Below are positions 1-8,163 of a DNA stretch of 64,000 nt, piece by piece. Every line of letters starts with the position of its first letter. Within the stretch, counting starts at the first letter, position 1. The translations under genes were made by a program, and so were the position numbers. A model generated the notes under the pieces. The model was not told the origin of the DNA. It did no database searches and saw only the letters and a list, made by a program, of their open reading frames with translations. The DNA comes from Saccharothrix australiensis (GTDB lineage: Bacteria; Actinomycetota; Actinomycetes; Mycobacteriales; Pseudonocardiaceae), in contig NZ_RBXO01000001.1 of assembly GCF_003634935.1 (NCBI RefSeq), positions 5,667,501 to 5,731,500 of the forward strand, written 5' to 3'.

Positions 1-639
1 CTGGACCTGCCCGTAGGTCTTGGCGAACGTGGTGACGCCCTTGATCACGTCGAGCTTGCGCAGCGCGCGGTCGACGTCGAGCGGGTACAGCCGCTCGGCC
101 GGCACGCCGTCGGCGAGCAGCGCGTCCTCCAGCAGGCCGGCCGCGACCTCCGGCGGCACGATCCGGCGGCCGGGGAAGCGCACCGGGTCGAAGAAGTCGG
201 CGATCCTCGTCGGCGGGTTCGCGCCGAACTTCCTCGTGTCGTACATGAAGATGATGCTGTAGTAGTACGCGGGCACCCCGCACTCGCCGACCGTCTCCGG
301 CGGGAAGGCGGTGCGGTCGACCACCGAGAAGTCCAGCTTCTCCAGGTAGGTGCCGCAGTACTGCTCGGCCGCGGCGGCGCTGGTGTCCACCGCGTCCCAC
401 GTGACCTTCCCGGCCTCCACCATCGTCCGCAGCTTGGCCTCGTCCACCGGGCCGTCGTTGCGGAACGCGGTGCCGGTCTCGGTCGTGAACGGTTGCTGCC
501 ACGCGGTCTTCTGGTTGTCCTGGAAGGAGCTGCCGGTGGACACGAAGGTGAGCGTGGGCGTGCCCGGTCCGCTCGCGCCGCAGGCCGCCGCGAGCGCGAG
601 GACCGAGGCGAGACATCCGGTGGTGATACTTCGACGCAC
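1..639 (-). CDS. ABC transporter substrate-binding lipoprotein, PotD/family-1-like (3' end outside window)
   Basis: I translated this by hand. From a GTG at 639 the protein begins VRRSITTGCLASVLALAAAC, a short positively charged start, a hydrophobic stretch and a lipobox (LAAAC), so it should be a membrane-anchored lipoprotein facing the wall. The rest reads like a polyamine/spermidine-type family-1 binding protein: a TLTFVSTG strand, a 'tetgtaf' segment, and a later 'yyysiifMYDTRKF' segment where such proteins name the ligand-bound fold. A GGAGGT ribosome site lies 5 nt upstream of the GTG. At least 213 codons are present; the C-terminus runs off the left edge. It lies 45 bp behind the aminotransferase on the same strand, so it probably supplies amine substrate to that unit. 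The exact ligand is unknown. Confidence 0.85.
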   Translation of the reverse strand, partial: MRRSITTGCLASVLALAAACGASGPGTPTLTFVSTGSSFQDNQKTAWQQPFTTETGTAFRNDGPVDEAKLRTMVEAGKVTWDAVDTSAAAAEQYCGTYLEKLDFSVVDRTAFPPETVGECGVPAYYYSIIFMYDTRKFGANPPTRIADFFDPVRFPGRRIVPPEVAAGLLEDALLADGVPAERLYPLDVDRALRKLDVIKGVTTFAKTYGQVQ

Positions 640-684
640 GGCGACCTCCGAGGTCGGCGTTGACAAGGGGTGCCCGACGGGCGT

Positions 685-1998
685 CTAGTTCCCGACCGCG
701 GCCACGTGCTCGCACACGAGGCGCACGAGCGCGTCCGCCTGGTCGTCGGTGATGACCAGCGGCGGCGAAATGATGACGTTGTTGCCCGCGGCGCGGACGA
801 TCAGCCCGTCCGCCCGCGCGCCGGACTGCACGCCGGAGGCGTCGCGGTCCAGCTCGATGCCGAGCATCAGCCCGACCCCGCGCACCTCGCGCACGTGGTC
901 CAGCTCCGCCAGCGGCGCGAGCCCGGCGGCGATGCGGTCGCCGACCGCCGAGGCCCGCGCCGGCAGGCCCTCCCGCTCCAGGATGTCCAGGTTCGCCAGC
1001 GCCACCGCCGCGCCGACGGGGTGGCCGTTGTAGGTGAAGCCGTGCGGGAACCACGCGCCGTCGACGAGGTCGAGCACCCGCCGCCCGACCAGCACCGCGC
1101 CCATCGGGATGTAGCCGCTGGTCAACCCCTTCGCGGTGACGACGATGTCCGGCTCGATGCCGTAGCGCTCGGCGGCGAACCAGTGCCCGACCCGGCCGAA
1201 CGCCGTCACGATCTCGTCCACGACGAGCAGGATGTCGTTGCGGCGCAGCACTTCCTGCACCCGCGGCCAGTAGTCCGGCGGTGGCGGCACCATGCCGCCG
1301 ACGCCGAGCACGGGCTCGCCGATGAACGCCGCGATCCGGTCCGCGCCCAGTTCGGCGATGCGCTGCTCCAACTCGGCGACCAGCGCGTCGGTGTCGTGGT
1401 GGAGCGCGTGCGGCCTGCCCAGGAACTCGACGTCGGGCAGCAGCGGGCCGAAGCCCTGCCGGAGCCGGTCGATGCCGGTCGCGGCCAGCGAGCCGCCGCC
1501 CATGCCGTGGTAGCCGCCGGTGCGGGCCAGGATGATCGTCCGCTCCGGTCGGCCGGCGTGGTGGTGCGCCAGCCGGGCCAGCTTGATCGCGGTCTCGTTG
1601 CCCTCGGAGCCGCCGTTGGTGAAGAACACCTTCTCCAGGCCGGGCGGCGCGAGCCGCAGCAGCCGGTCGGCCAGGCGGATGGCGGGCTCGTTGGAGTAGT
1701 CGCCGAAGGAGGAGTAGAACTCCAGCCGCCGGATCTGCTCGGCGGCGGCCTCGGCCAGCTCCGCCCGCCCGTGCCCGACCGGGCACTGCCACAGGCCGCA
1801 CGTGCCGTCCAGGTAGGACTTGCCGCGCACGTCCCACAGCACCGCGCCCTCGCCGCGGGTGAAGATCACCGGCTCGTCCGGCGCGCCGATCGTGGTGTGC
1901 GGGTGGATGATCGCGCGCATGTCCAGCTCGGCGAGCCGGTCCGCCCGCTCGTCGGCGTCGGCCCGGTCGCCCGGACCGGTTTCCCCCGGGGTCGTCAT
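685..1998 (-). CDS. Class III (omega-amino acid) pyridoxal-phosphate aminotransferase
   Basis: The 437-residue protein is a fold-type I class III aminotransferase of the size of GABA, beta-alanine or putrescine:pyruvate transaminases. Visible landmarks are the SYLDGTCGLWQCPVGHG N-terminal segment, the GGSEGNETAIKLAR cofactor-phosphate loop, the VVDEIVTAFGR segment carrying the PLP-binding Asp, and the TAKGLTSGYIPMG segment with the Schiff-base lysine. ATG 1998 is chosen because GAGGA lies just upstream; an in-frame GTG at 2013 overlapping the previous stop is the alternative. It follows the aldehyde dehydrogenase by 11 bp, so the pair would convert an omega-amine into an aldehyde and then an acid. 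Substrate is inferred only as an omega-amino compound. Confidence 0.92.
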   Translation of the reverse strand: MTTPGETGPGDRADADERADRLAELDMRAIIHPHTTIGAPDEPVIFTRGEGAVLWDVRGKSYLDGTCGLWQCPVGHGRAELAEAAAEQIRRLEFYSSFGDYSNEPAIRLADRLLRLAPPGLEKVFFTNGGSEGNETAIKLARLAHHHAGRPERTIILARTGGYHGMGGGSLAATGIDRLRQGFGPLLPDVEFLGRPHALHHDTDALVAELEQRIAELGADRIAAFIGEPVLGVGGMVPPPPDYWPRVQEVLRRNDILLVVDEIVTAFGRVGHWFAAERYGIEPDIVVTAKGLTSGYIPMGAVLVGRRVLDLVDGAWFPHGFTYNGHPVGAAVALANLDILEREGLPARASAVGDRIAAGLAPLAELDHVREVRGVGLMLGIELDRDASGVQSGARADGLIVRAAGNNVIISPPLVITDDQADALVRLVCEHVAAVGN

Positions 1999-2009
1999 GT
2001 CGGTCGTCC

Positions 2010-3452
2010 TCACAGCTTGATCGCGATCGCTTTGGTCTCCAGGAACGCCTCGATGCCCTCGGCGCCGCCCTCGCGCTCCTGCCCGCTGTTGCGCATCCCG
2101 CCGAAGGGCAGCTCCGGCCGGACCGGCGCGGGGTCGTTGACCCCGATCACCCCGAAGTCGAGCCGGTCCGCGGCGGTCCACAGGCGGGACAGGTCCCGGC
2201 CGAACAGGTAGGCGGCCAGGCCGTACTCGGTGGCGTTCGCCCTCGTCACGGCCTCGTCGTCGGTGTCGAAGGAGTAGACCGGCAGCACCGGGCCGAAGGT
2301 CTCCTCCCGCGTGACGAGCATGTCGTCGCCGACCTCGGTGAGCACGGTCGGCTCGTAGAACGCGCCCTTCAGCTCGGCAGGCCCGGACCAGCGGCGGCCA
2401 CCGACGCGCACCCGCGCGCCGCGCTCGACCGCGTCCGCGACCTGCCGCTCCACCTTGTCGAGCGCGGCCTGGTCGATCAGCGGGCCGATGGTGGTGCCCT
2501 CGGCCGCGCCGTGGCCGACGCGCAGCGCGGCGACCTTCTCCTCGATCAGCCCGAGCAGCTCGTCGTGCACGGAGCGGTGCGCGTAGAGCCGGTTCACCGC
2601 GATGCAGCTCTGGCCGGCGTTGAAGAACTTGGCCGCCACCACGCCTGCCGCGGCGGCGGGCAGGTCGGCGTCGGCGAACACGATCGCGGGCGAGTGGCCG
2701 CCCAGCTCCAGCGAGGTGCGCCGGAGGTGGGTGTCGGTGGCGCGCAGCAGGCCGAGCCCGACCTCGGTCGAGCCGGTGAAGCTGACCTTGCGCAGCCTCG
2801 GGTCGGCCAGCAGCGCGCCGGCGACCTCGGCGGGCCGCGAGGTGGTGATCGACTGGAGCACGCCGGCGGGCAGGCCCGTGTCGTGCAGGACGCGCACCAG
2901 CTCGGTGGCGATCAGCGGGGTCTGCTCGGCGGGCTTGACGATCAGCGGCGCGCCTGCCGCCAGCGCGAGGCCGATCTTGCGGATGAGCATGCTGGCCGGG
3001 AAGTTCCACGGCGTGATCGCGAGCGCCGGCCCGACCGGCGCCTTGACCACCAGGCCGGGGCCGCTCGGCGACGGCGGCAGCACCCGGCCGCCCGCGCGGC
3101 GGGCCTCCTCGGCGCTCCACTCCAGCATCCGCGCGCTGCCCAGCAGCTCGGCCCGCGCCTCGCCGAGCGGCTTGCCGTTCTCCCTCGTCAGCAGGGCGGC
3201 CAGCACGTCGACCCGGTCCCGGATGGCGGCGGCGGCCCGGCGCAGGTGGCCGCCGCGCTCCTCGGCGCTCACCGCGCGCCACGCCTCCGCCGCCGCGCAG
3301 GCCGCGTCCAGCGCCGCCAGCGCGTCCCGCGCGGTGCCGTCCGCCGCCCGGCCGATCGGCTCCCCCGTGGCCGGGTCCACGACCTCGAAGCTCGTGGCGC
3401 CGGGACGCCACTGCCCGTCGACCAACAACGTTGCCCAGGAGTCCGTCGGCAT
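2010..3452 (-). CDS. NAD(P)-dependent aldehyde dehydrogenase, succinate-semialdehyde dehydrogenase-like
   Basis: The 480-residue length is typical for succinate-semialdehyde dehydrogenases. The cofactor-binding segment PWNFPASMLIRK, the FTGSTEVG turn, the general-base Glu249 in TSLELGGHSP and the nucleophile Cys283 in FNAGQSCIAVNR are all present, so the enzyme should be active. It is the first gene of a leftward unit (dehydrogenase, aminotransferase, binding protein) and would oxidise the aldehyde made by the transaminase next door. Its start faces the MarR regulator, and an inverted repeat at 3508-3526 lies in the shared intergenic region. ATG 3452 gives the standard N-terminus; longer in-frame extensions have no family similarity. 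Confidence 0.92.
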   Translation of the reverse strand: MPTDSWATLLVDGQWRPGATSFEVVDPATGEPIGRAADGTARDALAALDAACAAAEAWRAVSAEERGGHLRRAAAAIRDRVDVLAALLTRENGKPLGEARAELLGSARMLEWSAEEARRAGGRVLPPSPSGPGLVVKAPVGPALAITPWNFPASMLIRKIGLALAAGAPLIVKPAEQTPLIATELVRVLHDTGLPAGVLQSITTSRPAEVAGALLADPRLRKVSFTGSTEVGLGLLRATDTHLRRTSLELGGHSPAIVFADADLPAAAAGVVAAKFFNAGQSCIAVNRLYAHRSVHDELLGLIEEKVAALRVGHGAAEGTTIGPLIDQAALDKVERQVADAVERGARVRVGGRRWSGPAELKGAFYEPTVLTEVGDDMLVTREETFGPVLPVYSFDTDDEAVTRANATEYGLAAYLFGRDLSRLWTAADRLDFGVIGVNDPAPVRPELPFGGMRNSGQEREGGAEGIEAFLETKAIAIKL

Positions 3453-3507
3453 GACCCAGCCCTTCGTCGATCTCGTGACGCGCGGTCGCGGCCCAGTGTC
3501 GGCCTGG

Positions 3508-3526
3508 CTGTTGTGATTGTCAACAG
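3508..3526. promoter_or_regulatory. Putative MarR operator 1 (CTGTTG-N7-CAACAG)
   Basis: The 19-bp sequence CTGTTGTGATTGTCAACAG has perfect 6-bp arms. It lies between the divergent aldehyde dehydrogenase (start 3452) and MarR gene (start 3597), so it could control both. It matches three other sites at 4123, 18446 and 18983. Binding by the adjacent MarR protein is inference. Confidence 0.7.
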
Positions 3527-3596
3527 ACGAATCGGCGGCGCGGGCACCGGCCGGTCGACGCGCACCGGACGCCCCGAACCGCCTACAGTGCACGGA

Positions 3597-4109
3597 ATGG
3601 ACACCCCTCGAAGCGCCTCGCCGGACACCGCGGCGCAGGCCCGGACCGAGACCGCGACGCCGGGGCAGCTGCCGATCCACGGCCTGCTGTCGTACCGGCT
3701 CAGCCGCGTGGCGAACGCGATGTCCCGCAGCGCCGCCCTGCGCTACCGCCGCGAGTTCGACGTGAGCCTCGGCGAGTGGCGGACCATCGCGCTGCTGGGC
3801 GCGGACGCGCCGCTGACCCTGAACCGGCTCGCCCGCCTGGCCGCGCTGGACAAGGCGCAGATGAGCCGCGTCGTGGCCAAGCTCAGCGAGCGCGGCCTGG
3901 TGCTGCGCGAGTTCGGGGCGGGCCGGACCACCCAGCTCACCCTCACCCGCAAGGGCGCCGCCCTGTACCGGGGCCTGATCACCGCGGCCAACGAGCGCGA
4001 CCGGGCGTTCCTGGTCTGCCTGACCGAGCAGGAGCGGGACGCGCTGGACTCGGCGCTGGACAAGCTGGCCACGCTGGCCCGCGCGCTGGAGCGCGCCGAG
4101 GAGCGCTGA
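3597..4109 (+). CDS. MarR-family transcriptional regulator
   Basis: This 170-residue protein carries a MarR winged helix: an N-terminal dimerisation helix (HGLLSYRLSRVANAMSRSAA), the helix-turn-helix LTLNRLARLAALDKAQMSRVVAKLSERGLV with its recognition helix, and the RTTQLTLTRKG wing. C-terminal helices complete the dimer interface. MarR proteins bind short inverted repeats and usually release DNA on binding a small ligand. Matching inverted repeats lie upstream (3508) and downstream (4123) of this gene and before two distant units (18446, 18983), making it the likely regulator of the whole 0-25.6 kb locus. Autoregulation is likely. The ligand is unknown. ATG 3597 lies 144 bp from the divergent dehydrogenase start. 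Confidence 0.9.
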   Translation: MDTPRSASPDTAAQARTETATPGQLPIHGLLSYRLSRVANAMSRSAALRYRREFDVSLGEWRTIALLGADAPLTLNRLARLAALDKAQMSRVVAKLSERGLVLREFGAGRTTQLTLTRKGAALYRGLITAANERDRAFLVCLTEQERDALDSALDKLATLARALERAEER

Positions 4110-4122
4110 CCCCAGGGCAGCC

Positions 4123-4139
4123 TGTTGACATTATCAACA
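4123..4139. promoter_or_regulatory. Putative MarR operator 2 (TGTTGA-N5-TCAACA)
   Basis: TGTTGACATTATCAACA is a 17-bp inverted repeat with perfect 6-bp arms. It sits 48 bp upstream of the GTG of the HMG-CoA-lyase-like gene and 13 bp after the MarR stop codon, a position suited to repression of the six-gene rightward unit. Confidence 0.72.
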
Positions 4140-4187
4140 CTGCTCTGCCACGCTCGGCGCCATCGTTGTCGTCAGGAGGTGCGACCG

Positions 4188-5135
4188 GTGGCCGACCGCG
4201 TGACGCTGTGTGAGTGCTTCGCCCGCGACGGGCTGCAACACGAGCCGGACTTCGTGCCCACCGCCACGAAGCTGTCCACTGTGGAGGCGTTCGTGGCGGC
4301 GGGTTTCCGCCGGATCGAGGCCACCAGCTACAGCCACCCCGACCGGGTGCCCGCGTTCCGGGACGCCGGCGACGTGCTCGCGGGCGTGCCGCGCCGGGAC
4401 GGCGTCGCGTACAAGGCGACCTGCCCCAACCCGCACGCGGTGCGGCGGGCGCTGGCCGACCTCGACGCCGGGCGCGGCGCGGACGAGCTGAGCCTGCTGG
4501 TGTCGGCGACCGAGTCGCACACCGCGCGCAACCTGCGCACCACCCGCGCCCGCCAGTGGGAGAACGTGGCCGGGATGGCGCGCCTGGCCGACGGCCGGTT
4601 CACGCTCGTCGGCGTGATCTCGGTGGCGCTGGGCTGCCCGTTCGAGGGCGCGGTCGACCAGGGCCGGGTGGTCGAGGACTTCGGCCGCTTCGCCGACCTC
4701 GGCGTGGCGCTGGTGACCGTGGGCGACACCACCGGGCTGGGCACGCCGGCCACGGTGCGCCGGCTGTTCACCCGCCTCGCCGCCGAGTACCCGGACGTGC
4801 CCGCCGTGGCGCACTTCCACGACACCCGGGGCACGGCGCTGGCCAACTGCGTCGCCGCGCTGGACGCCGGCTGCCGGCACTTCGACAGCGCGTTCGGCGG
4901 CGTCGGCGGCCACCCCGCCGGCATCGCCTACGGGACGGGGCTCACCGGGAACACGTGCACCGAGGACCTGGTGAACCTGCTGGAGTCGCTGGGCGTGTCG
5001 ACGGGCCTGGACCTCGACCTGGTGCTGGCGGCGTCGGCCCGCTGCGAGCAGGCGCTGGGCCGCCCGCTGCGCAGCGCGGTGGCGCGGGCCGGGTACGGGC
5101 TGCCCGCCACGGCGGCGGCCGGGGCGGGGCGGTGA
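4188..5135 (+). CDS. Hydroxymethylglutaryl-CoA lyase-like DRE-TIM protein with Cys-to-His active-site change
   Basis: The 315-residue TIM-barrel protein belongs to the HMGL-like DRE-TIM metallolyases. The metal-site motif RDGLQ is at residues 13-17, the HFHDTRG motif with metal-ligand histidines is present, and the C-terminal TED segment is kept. In HMG-CoA lyases the mobile loop reads GLGGCPYAPG with an essential cysteine; here it reads GVGGHPAG with His242 in that place. The reaction may therefore be a related aldol cleavage or condensation rather than standard HMG-CoA cleavage. GTG 4188 has AGGAGG eight bases upstream; an in-frame start at 4125 would fall inside the operator. It is the first gene of a tightly overlapping unit. 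Confidence 0.85.
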   Translation: MADRVTLCECFARDGLQHEPDFVPTATKLSTVEAFVAAGFRRIEATSYSHPDRVPAFRDAGDVLAGVPRRDGVAYKATCPNPHAVRRALADLDAGRGADELSLLVSATESHTARNLRTTRARQWENVAGMARLADGRFTLVGVISVALGCPFEGAVDQGRVVEDFGRFADLGVALVTVGDTTGLGTPATVRRLFTRLAAEYPDVPAVAHFHDTRGTALANCVAALDAGCRHFDSAFGGVGGHPAGIAYGTGLTGNTCTEDLVNLLESLGVSTGLDLDLVLAASARCEQALGRPLRSAVARAGYGLPATAAAGAGR

Positions 5136-5179
5136 CGGCGGCGATGGCGGGTACCACCGGGATGCGCGAGGAGACCGTT

Positions 5180-5908
5180 GTGCCGCGAGGCGTGTTGCTC
5201 ACCGAGGACCGCGGCGCGGTCCGGGTGCTGCGGATGAACCGGCCGGCCAAGCGCAACGCGCTCGACACGGCGCTGACCGAGGCGCTGCTGGCCGCGCTGC
5301 TGGCGGCCGACGCCGACGACGCGGTGCGCGCGGTGGTGCTCACCGGCGAGGGCCCCGGGTTCTGCGCGGGCGCGGACATCACCGAGTTCGCCGACCTGAC
5401 GCCGGCCGACCAGGCCGCCGTGGTGCGCCGCGCCGACCTCACCGCGCGGACCCAGCTGCTGCCGCAGCGCCTGCGCAAGCCGATCGTGTCGGTGGTGCGG
5501 GGCGCCGCGCTCGGCGGCGGGGCCGGGCTGGCCATCGGCTGCGACATGATGGTGGTCGCGACCGACGTCGTCCTCGGCTACCCGGAGCTGAAGCACTCGA
5601 TCGTGCCCGCCATCGTGATGACCGGGCTCCAGCGGCAGGTCGGCCGCAAGCTGGCGTTCGAGCTGGTCAGCCACGGCCGCCTGCTCGGCGCGGAGGAGCT
5701 GCTCGCGATCGGCCTCGCCAACCGGGTGGCCGAGCCGGACCGGGTGCTCGACGTCGGGCTGGAGGTGGCGGACCGGTGGGCCGAGGCCGACCCGGTCGCG
5801 CTGGCGGCCACGAAGGAGCTGTTCTACCGGGTGGCCGACCTGCCCGTCGACGAGGCCATGCGGGCGGGGCGCGACGTCAACGCCATCATGCGCGGCTTCC
5901 GGGGATGA
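5180..5908 (+). CDS. Enoyl-CoA hydratase/isomerase (crotonase) family protein 1
   Basis: The 242-residue crotonase-fold protein has NRPAKRNALD, the oxyanion-hole segment GFCAGADITEF and RGAALGGGAGLAIGCD. In classical hydratases two glutamates are catalytic (GGGCEL and QPEI). Here the first is absent (GGGAGL) while the second survives in GYPELKHS, so it may be an isomerase, dehydratase or thioesterase-type member rather than a standard hydratase. GTG 5180 is preferred because GAGGAG lies six bases upstream. GTG 5132, overlapping the previous stop, and ATGs at 5144 and 5162 are in-frame alternatives. It overlaps the CoA transferase by ATGA. Confidence 0.86.
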   Translation: MPRGVLLTEDRGAVRVLRMNRPAKRNALDTALTEALLAALLAADADDAVRAVVLTGEGPGFCAGADITEFADLTPADQAAVVRRADLTARTQLLPQRLRKPIVSVVRGAALGGGAGLAIGCDMMVVATDVVLGYPELKHSIVPAIVMTGLQRQVGRKLAFELVSHGRLLGAEELLAIGLANRVAEPDRVLDVGLEVADRWAEADPVALAATKELFYRVADLPVDEAMRAGRDVNAIMRGFRG

Positions 5909-7116
5909 GCGCGGTGCGACCACTGTCCGGGATCACGGTCCTCGACTTCTCCCGCGTGCTGGCCGGGCCGATGGCCACCCAGGTGCTCGCCGAGCTGGGC
6001 GCGGACGTGATCAAGGTGGAGCGGCCGGGCGCGGGCGACGAGTCCCGCGCCATGCAGCCGGTGCTGCCCAGCGGCGAGAGCGCGTACTACTTCGCCTTCA
6101 ACCGCGGCAAGCGCTCCGTGGTGCTCGACCTCAAGTCCGAGCGCGGCAGGCGGGTGGCCCGCGACCTCGCCGCGACGGCCGACGTCCTGGTGGAGAACTT
6201 CCTGCCCGGCGCGATGGACCGGCTCGGCCTCGGCTACCCGGCCCTGTCGGCGGTCAACCCCGGCCTGGTCTACGTGTCGTGCACCGGGTTCGGGCAGCAG
6301 GGGCCGTACGCGGACCGCCGGGGCTACGACACCGTGTTCCAGGCGCTGTCCGGGCTCATGGCGCTGACCGGGCACCCCGGCTCGCCGCCCGCGAAGGCGG
6401 GCGTGCCGGTGGCGGACCTGACCTCCGGGCTGTGGATCGCGATCGCCGCGCTGACCGGGCTGGTGGGCCGGGTCGGCGCGGGCCGCGGCAGCCACGTGGA
6501 CCTGGCCATGATGGACGTGCAGGTCAGCCTGCTCGCGCTGGCCGCCGCCCGGCTGTTCGCGCTGGACGAGGACCCCGACCGGACGGGCACCGAGCACCCC
6601 GGCCGGGTGCCGTCGGCCGCGTTCGAGTGCGCCGACGGCGGGTGGCTGCACGTCAGCTGCAGCGACCAGCACTGGCTGCCGCTGTGCGCGGCGCTCGGGC
6701 TCGACGAGCTGGCCGACGACCCGGAGCTGGCGCGCAACGCCGGCCGGCTGGCGCAGCGCGGTCGCGTGATGGCCGCGCTCACCTCGGCGCTCGCCGCGCG
6801 GCCGCGGGCGGAGTCGGCCGCGGCGCTGCGGGCGGCCGGTGTGCCCGCCGGCGAGGTGAACAGCGTGCGGGAGGCCCTGGCCGACGAGAACACCGCGGCG
6901 CGCGGCATGGTCGACCACTTCCGGCACCCGGTCGCCGGCACGTTCCCGGCGCTGCGGACGCCGTTGCGGATGGCGGAGCCGGGCGGTGAATTCACCCCGG
7001 CCCCGGTGGGCGTGCCGCCGCGGCTCGGCGCGGACACGGACGCGGTGCTGCGGGAGCGGTTGGGGCTGGGCGACGACGAGATCGAGGCGTTGCGCGCGGA
7101 AGGGGCGATCGGGTGA
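5905..7116 (+). CDS. Class III CoA transferase (CaiB/BaiF family)
   Basis: The 403-residue length and interlocked-fold landmarks fit formyl-CoA/carnitine CoA transferases. These are the start SGITVLDFSRVLAGPMATQ, the GADVIKVERPG segment, NRGKRSVVLDLKS, the conserved SCTGFGQQGPYADRRGYD, and SHVDLAMMDVQ, which contains the Asp that forms the acyl-aspartyl intermediate in the family. Such enzymes move CoA between acyl-CoA and a free acid. Its ATG overlaps the preceding stop (ATGA) and its end overlaps the next gene (GTGA), so it is translationally coupled. It likely activates or recycles an acid intermediate of the pathway. Confidence 0.9.
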   Translation: MSAVRPLSGITVLDFSRVLAGPMATQVLAELGADVIKVERPGAGDESRAMQPVLPSGESAYYFAFNRGKRSVVLDLKSERGRRVARDLAATADVLVENFLPGAMDRLGLGYPALSAVNPGLVYVSCTGFGQQGPYADRRGYDTVFQALSGLMALTGHPGSPPAKAGVPVADLTSGLWIAIAALTGLVGRVGAGRGSHVDLAMMDVQVSLLALAAARLFALDEDPDRTGTEHPGRVPSAAFECADGGWLHVSCSDQHWLPLCAALGLDELADDPELARNAGRLAQRGRVMAALTSALAARPRAESAAALRAAGVPAGEVNSVREALADENTAARGMVDHFRHPVAGTFPALRTPLRMAEPGGEFTPAPVGVPPRLGADTDAVLRERLGLGDDEIEALRAEGAIG

Positions 7117-8093
7117 CGGGCGACGACGCCGGGGTGCCCGGCGGGACGGCCGACGGGGTGCCGGGCAGGGCGGGTGACGGCGTGTCCGTCGGGGTGGTCG
7201 ACGGGGTCGCGAGCGTGGTGCTCGACCGGCCGCACGCCCGCAACGGGCTGGACCTCGCGATGTGCCTGGGGCTGCGCGCGGCGTTCGAGCGGTTGGACTC
7301 CGCCGCCGACGTCCGGGTGGTGCTCCTGCGGGCGAACGGGCCGGTGTTCTGCGCCGGCGCGGACCTCAAGGAACGGGTCGGCCGGGACGAGGCGTGGGTG
7401 CGGCGCAGGCGGCAGGCGTCCTTCGCCGCCTACGAGGCGATCGAGCGGTGCAGCAAGCCGGTGGTGGCGCTGGTGCAGGGGCCGGTGGTCGGCTCGGGCG
7501 GCGAGATCGCGATGAGCTGCGACTTCGTGGTCGCCTCCACGGCGGCCACGTTCCGGTTCCCCGAGCCGCACCTGGGCACCGTCGGCGCGACGCAGCGGTT
7601 GCAGCGGGTCATCGGCCGGGCGCGGGCGAAGGAGCTGCTGTTCACCGACCGGGTGATGTCGGCGGAGGAGGCGCACCGGGTGGGCCTGGTGGCGCGCCTG
7701 GTCGCACCGCACGAGCTGGCGGACGCCGGCGTGGCGGTGGCCGCCGCGATCGCCGCCGCTCCGCCGCTCGCGCTCGCGCTGACCAAGCAGGCGGTCGACC
7801 TCGGCGCGGAGACCGACCTGGACCGGGGCATCCGGATCGAGATGGCCGCGATCGAGCGCAACCTCGCCGACGGCGGGTGGCGGGCGGGCGTGGCCCGGTT
7901 CAGCGGCGCGGGCGACGACGTGCGGAACGACGACGTGCGGAACGACGCGGGCGGCACCGCGGCCCCCGGCACGGGCGGCAGCACGGCCCACGGCACGGGC
8001 GACGACGCCGACAGCAGCCTGGGCGACGACGCGGACAGCGACTCGGACGGCAGCGCGGACAACGGCCCGGAGAACAGCGGCACAACGACGTGA
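7113..8093 (+). CDS. Enoyl-CoA hydratase/isomerase family protein 2 with acidic low-complexity tail
   Basis: The crotonase core covers about residues 20-265. It has the oxyanion segment PVFCAGADLKERVG, QGPVVGSGGEIAMSCD (first catalytic Glu retained) and FRFPEPHLGTVGATQRL (second Glu retained), so unlike its neighbour it can be a true hydratase. The last ~65 residues are an unusual Asp/Gly/Thr/Ser-rich tail. It begins with a 15-bp tandem duplication (around 7913-7942) and gives the 326-residue protein a disordered acidic end not seen in the family. The start is GTG 7113, overlapping the previous stop by four bases. The long tail is unexplained. Confidence 0.88.
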   Translation: MTGDDAGVPGGTADGVPGRAGDGVSVGVVDGVASVVLDRPHARNGLDLAMCLGLRAAFERLDSAADVRVVLLRANGPVFCAGADLKERVGRDEAWVRRRRQASFAAYEAIERCSKPVVALVQGPVVGSGGEIAMSCDFVVASTAATFRFPEPHLGTVGATQRLQRVIGRARAKELLFTDRVMSAEEAHRVGLVARLVAPHELADAGVAVAAAIAAAPPLALALTKQAVDLGAETDLDRGIRIEMAAIERNLADGGWRAGVARFSGAGDDVRNDDVRNDAGGTAAPGTGGSTAHGTGDDADSSLGDDADSDSDGSADNGPENSGTTT

Positions 8094-8163
8094 ACAGCGT
8101 CGTGCGCGGAAGCGGCGCGCACGACGACGTGGACAGCGGTGTGGACGAGCAACCGGAGGACTG

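Noticed and set aside
670..2211. Plus-strand 513-codon frame opposite the aminotransferase and part of the dehydrogenase
   Set aside because: Arg/His/Asp-rich composition with no family features; the minus strand encodes clear enzymes.
5132..5179. GTG 5132 as start of the first crotonase
   Set aside because: It gives the usual 4-bp overlap, but GAGGAG is ideally placed for GTG 5180; kept only as an alternative.
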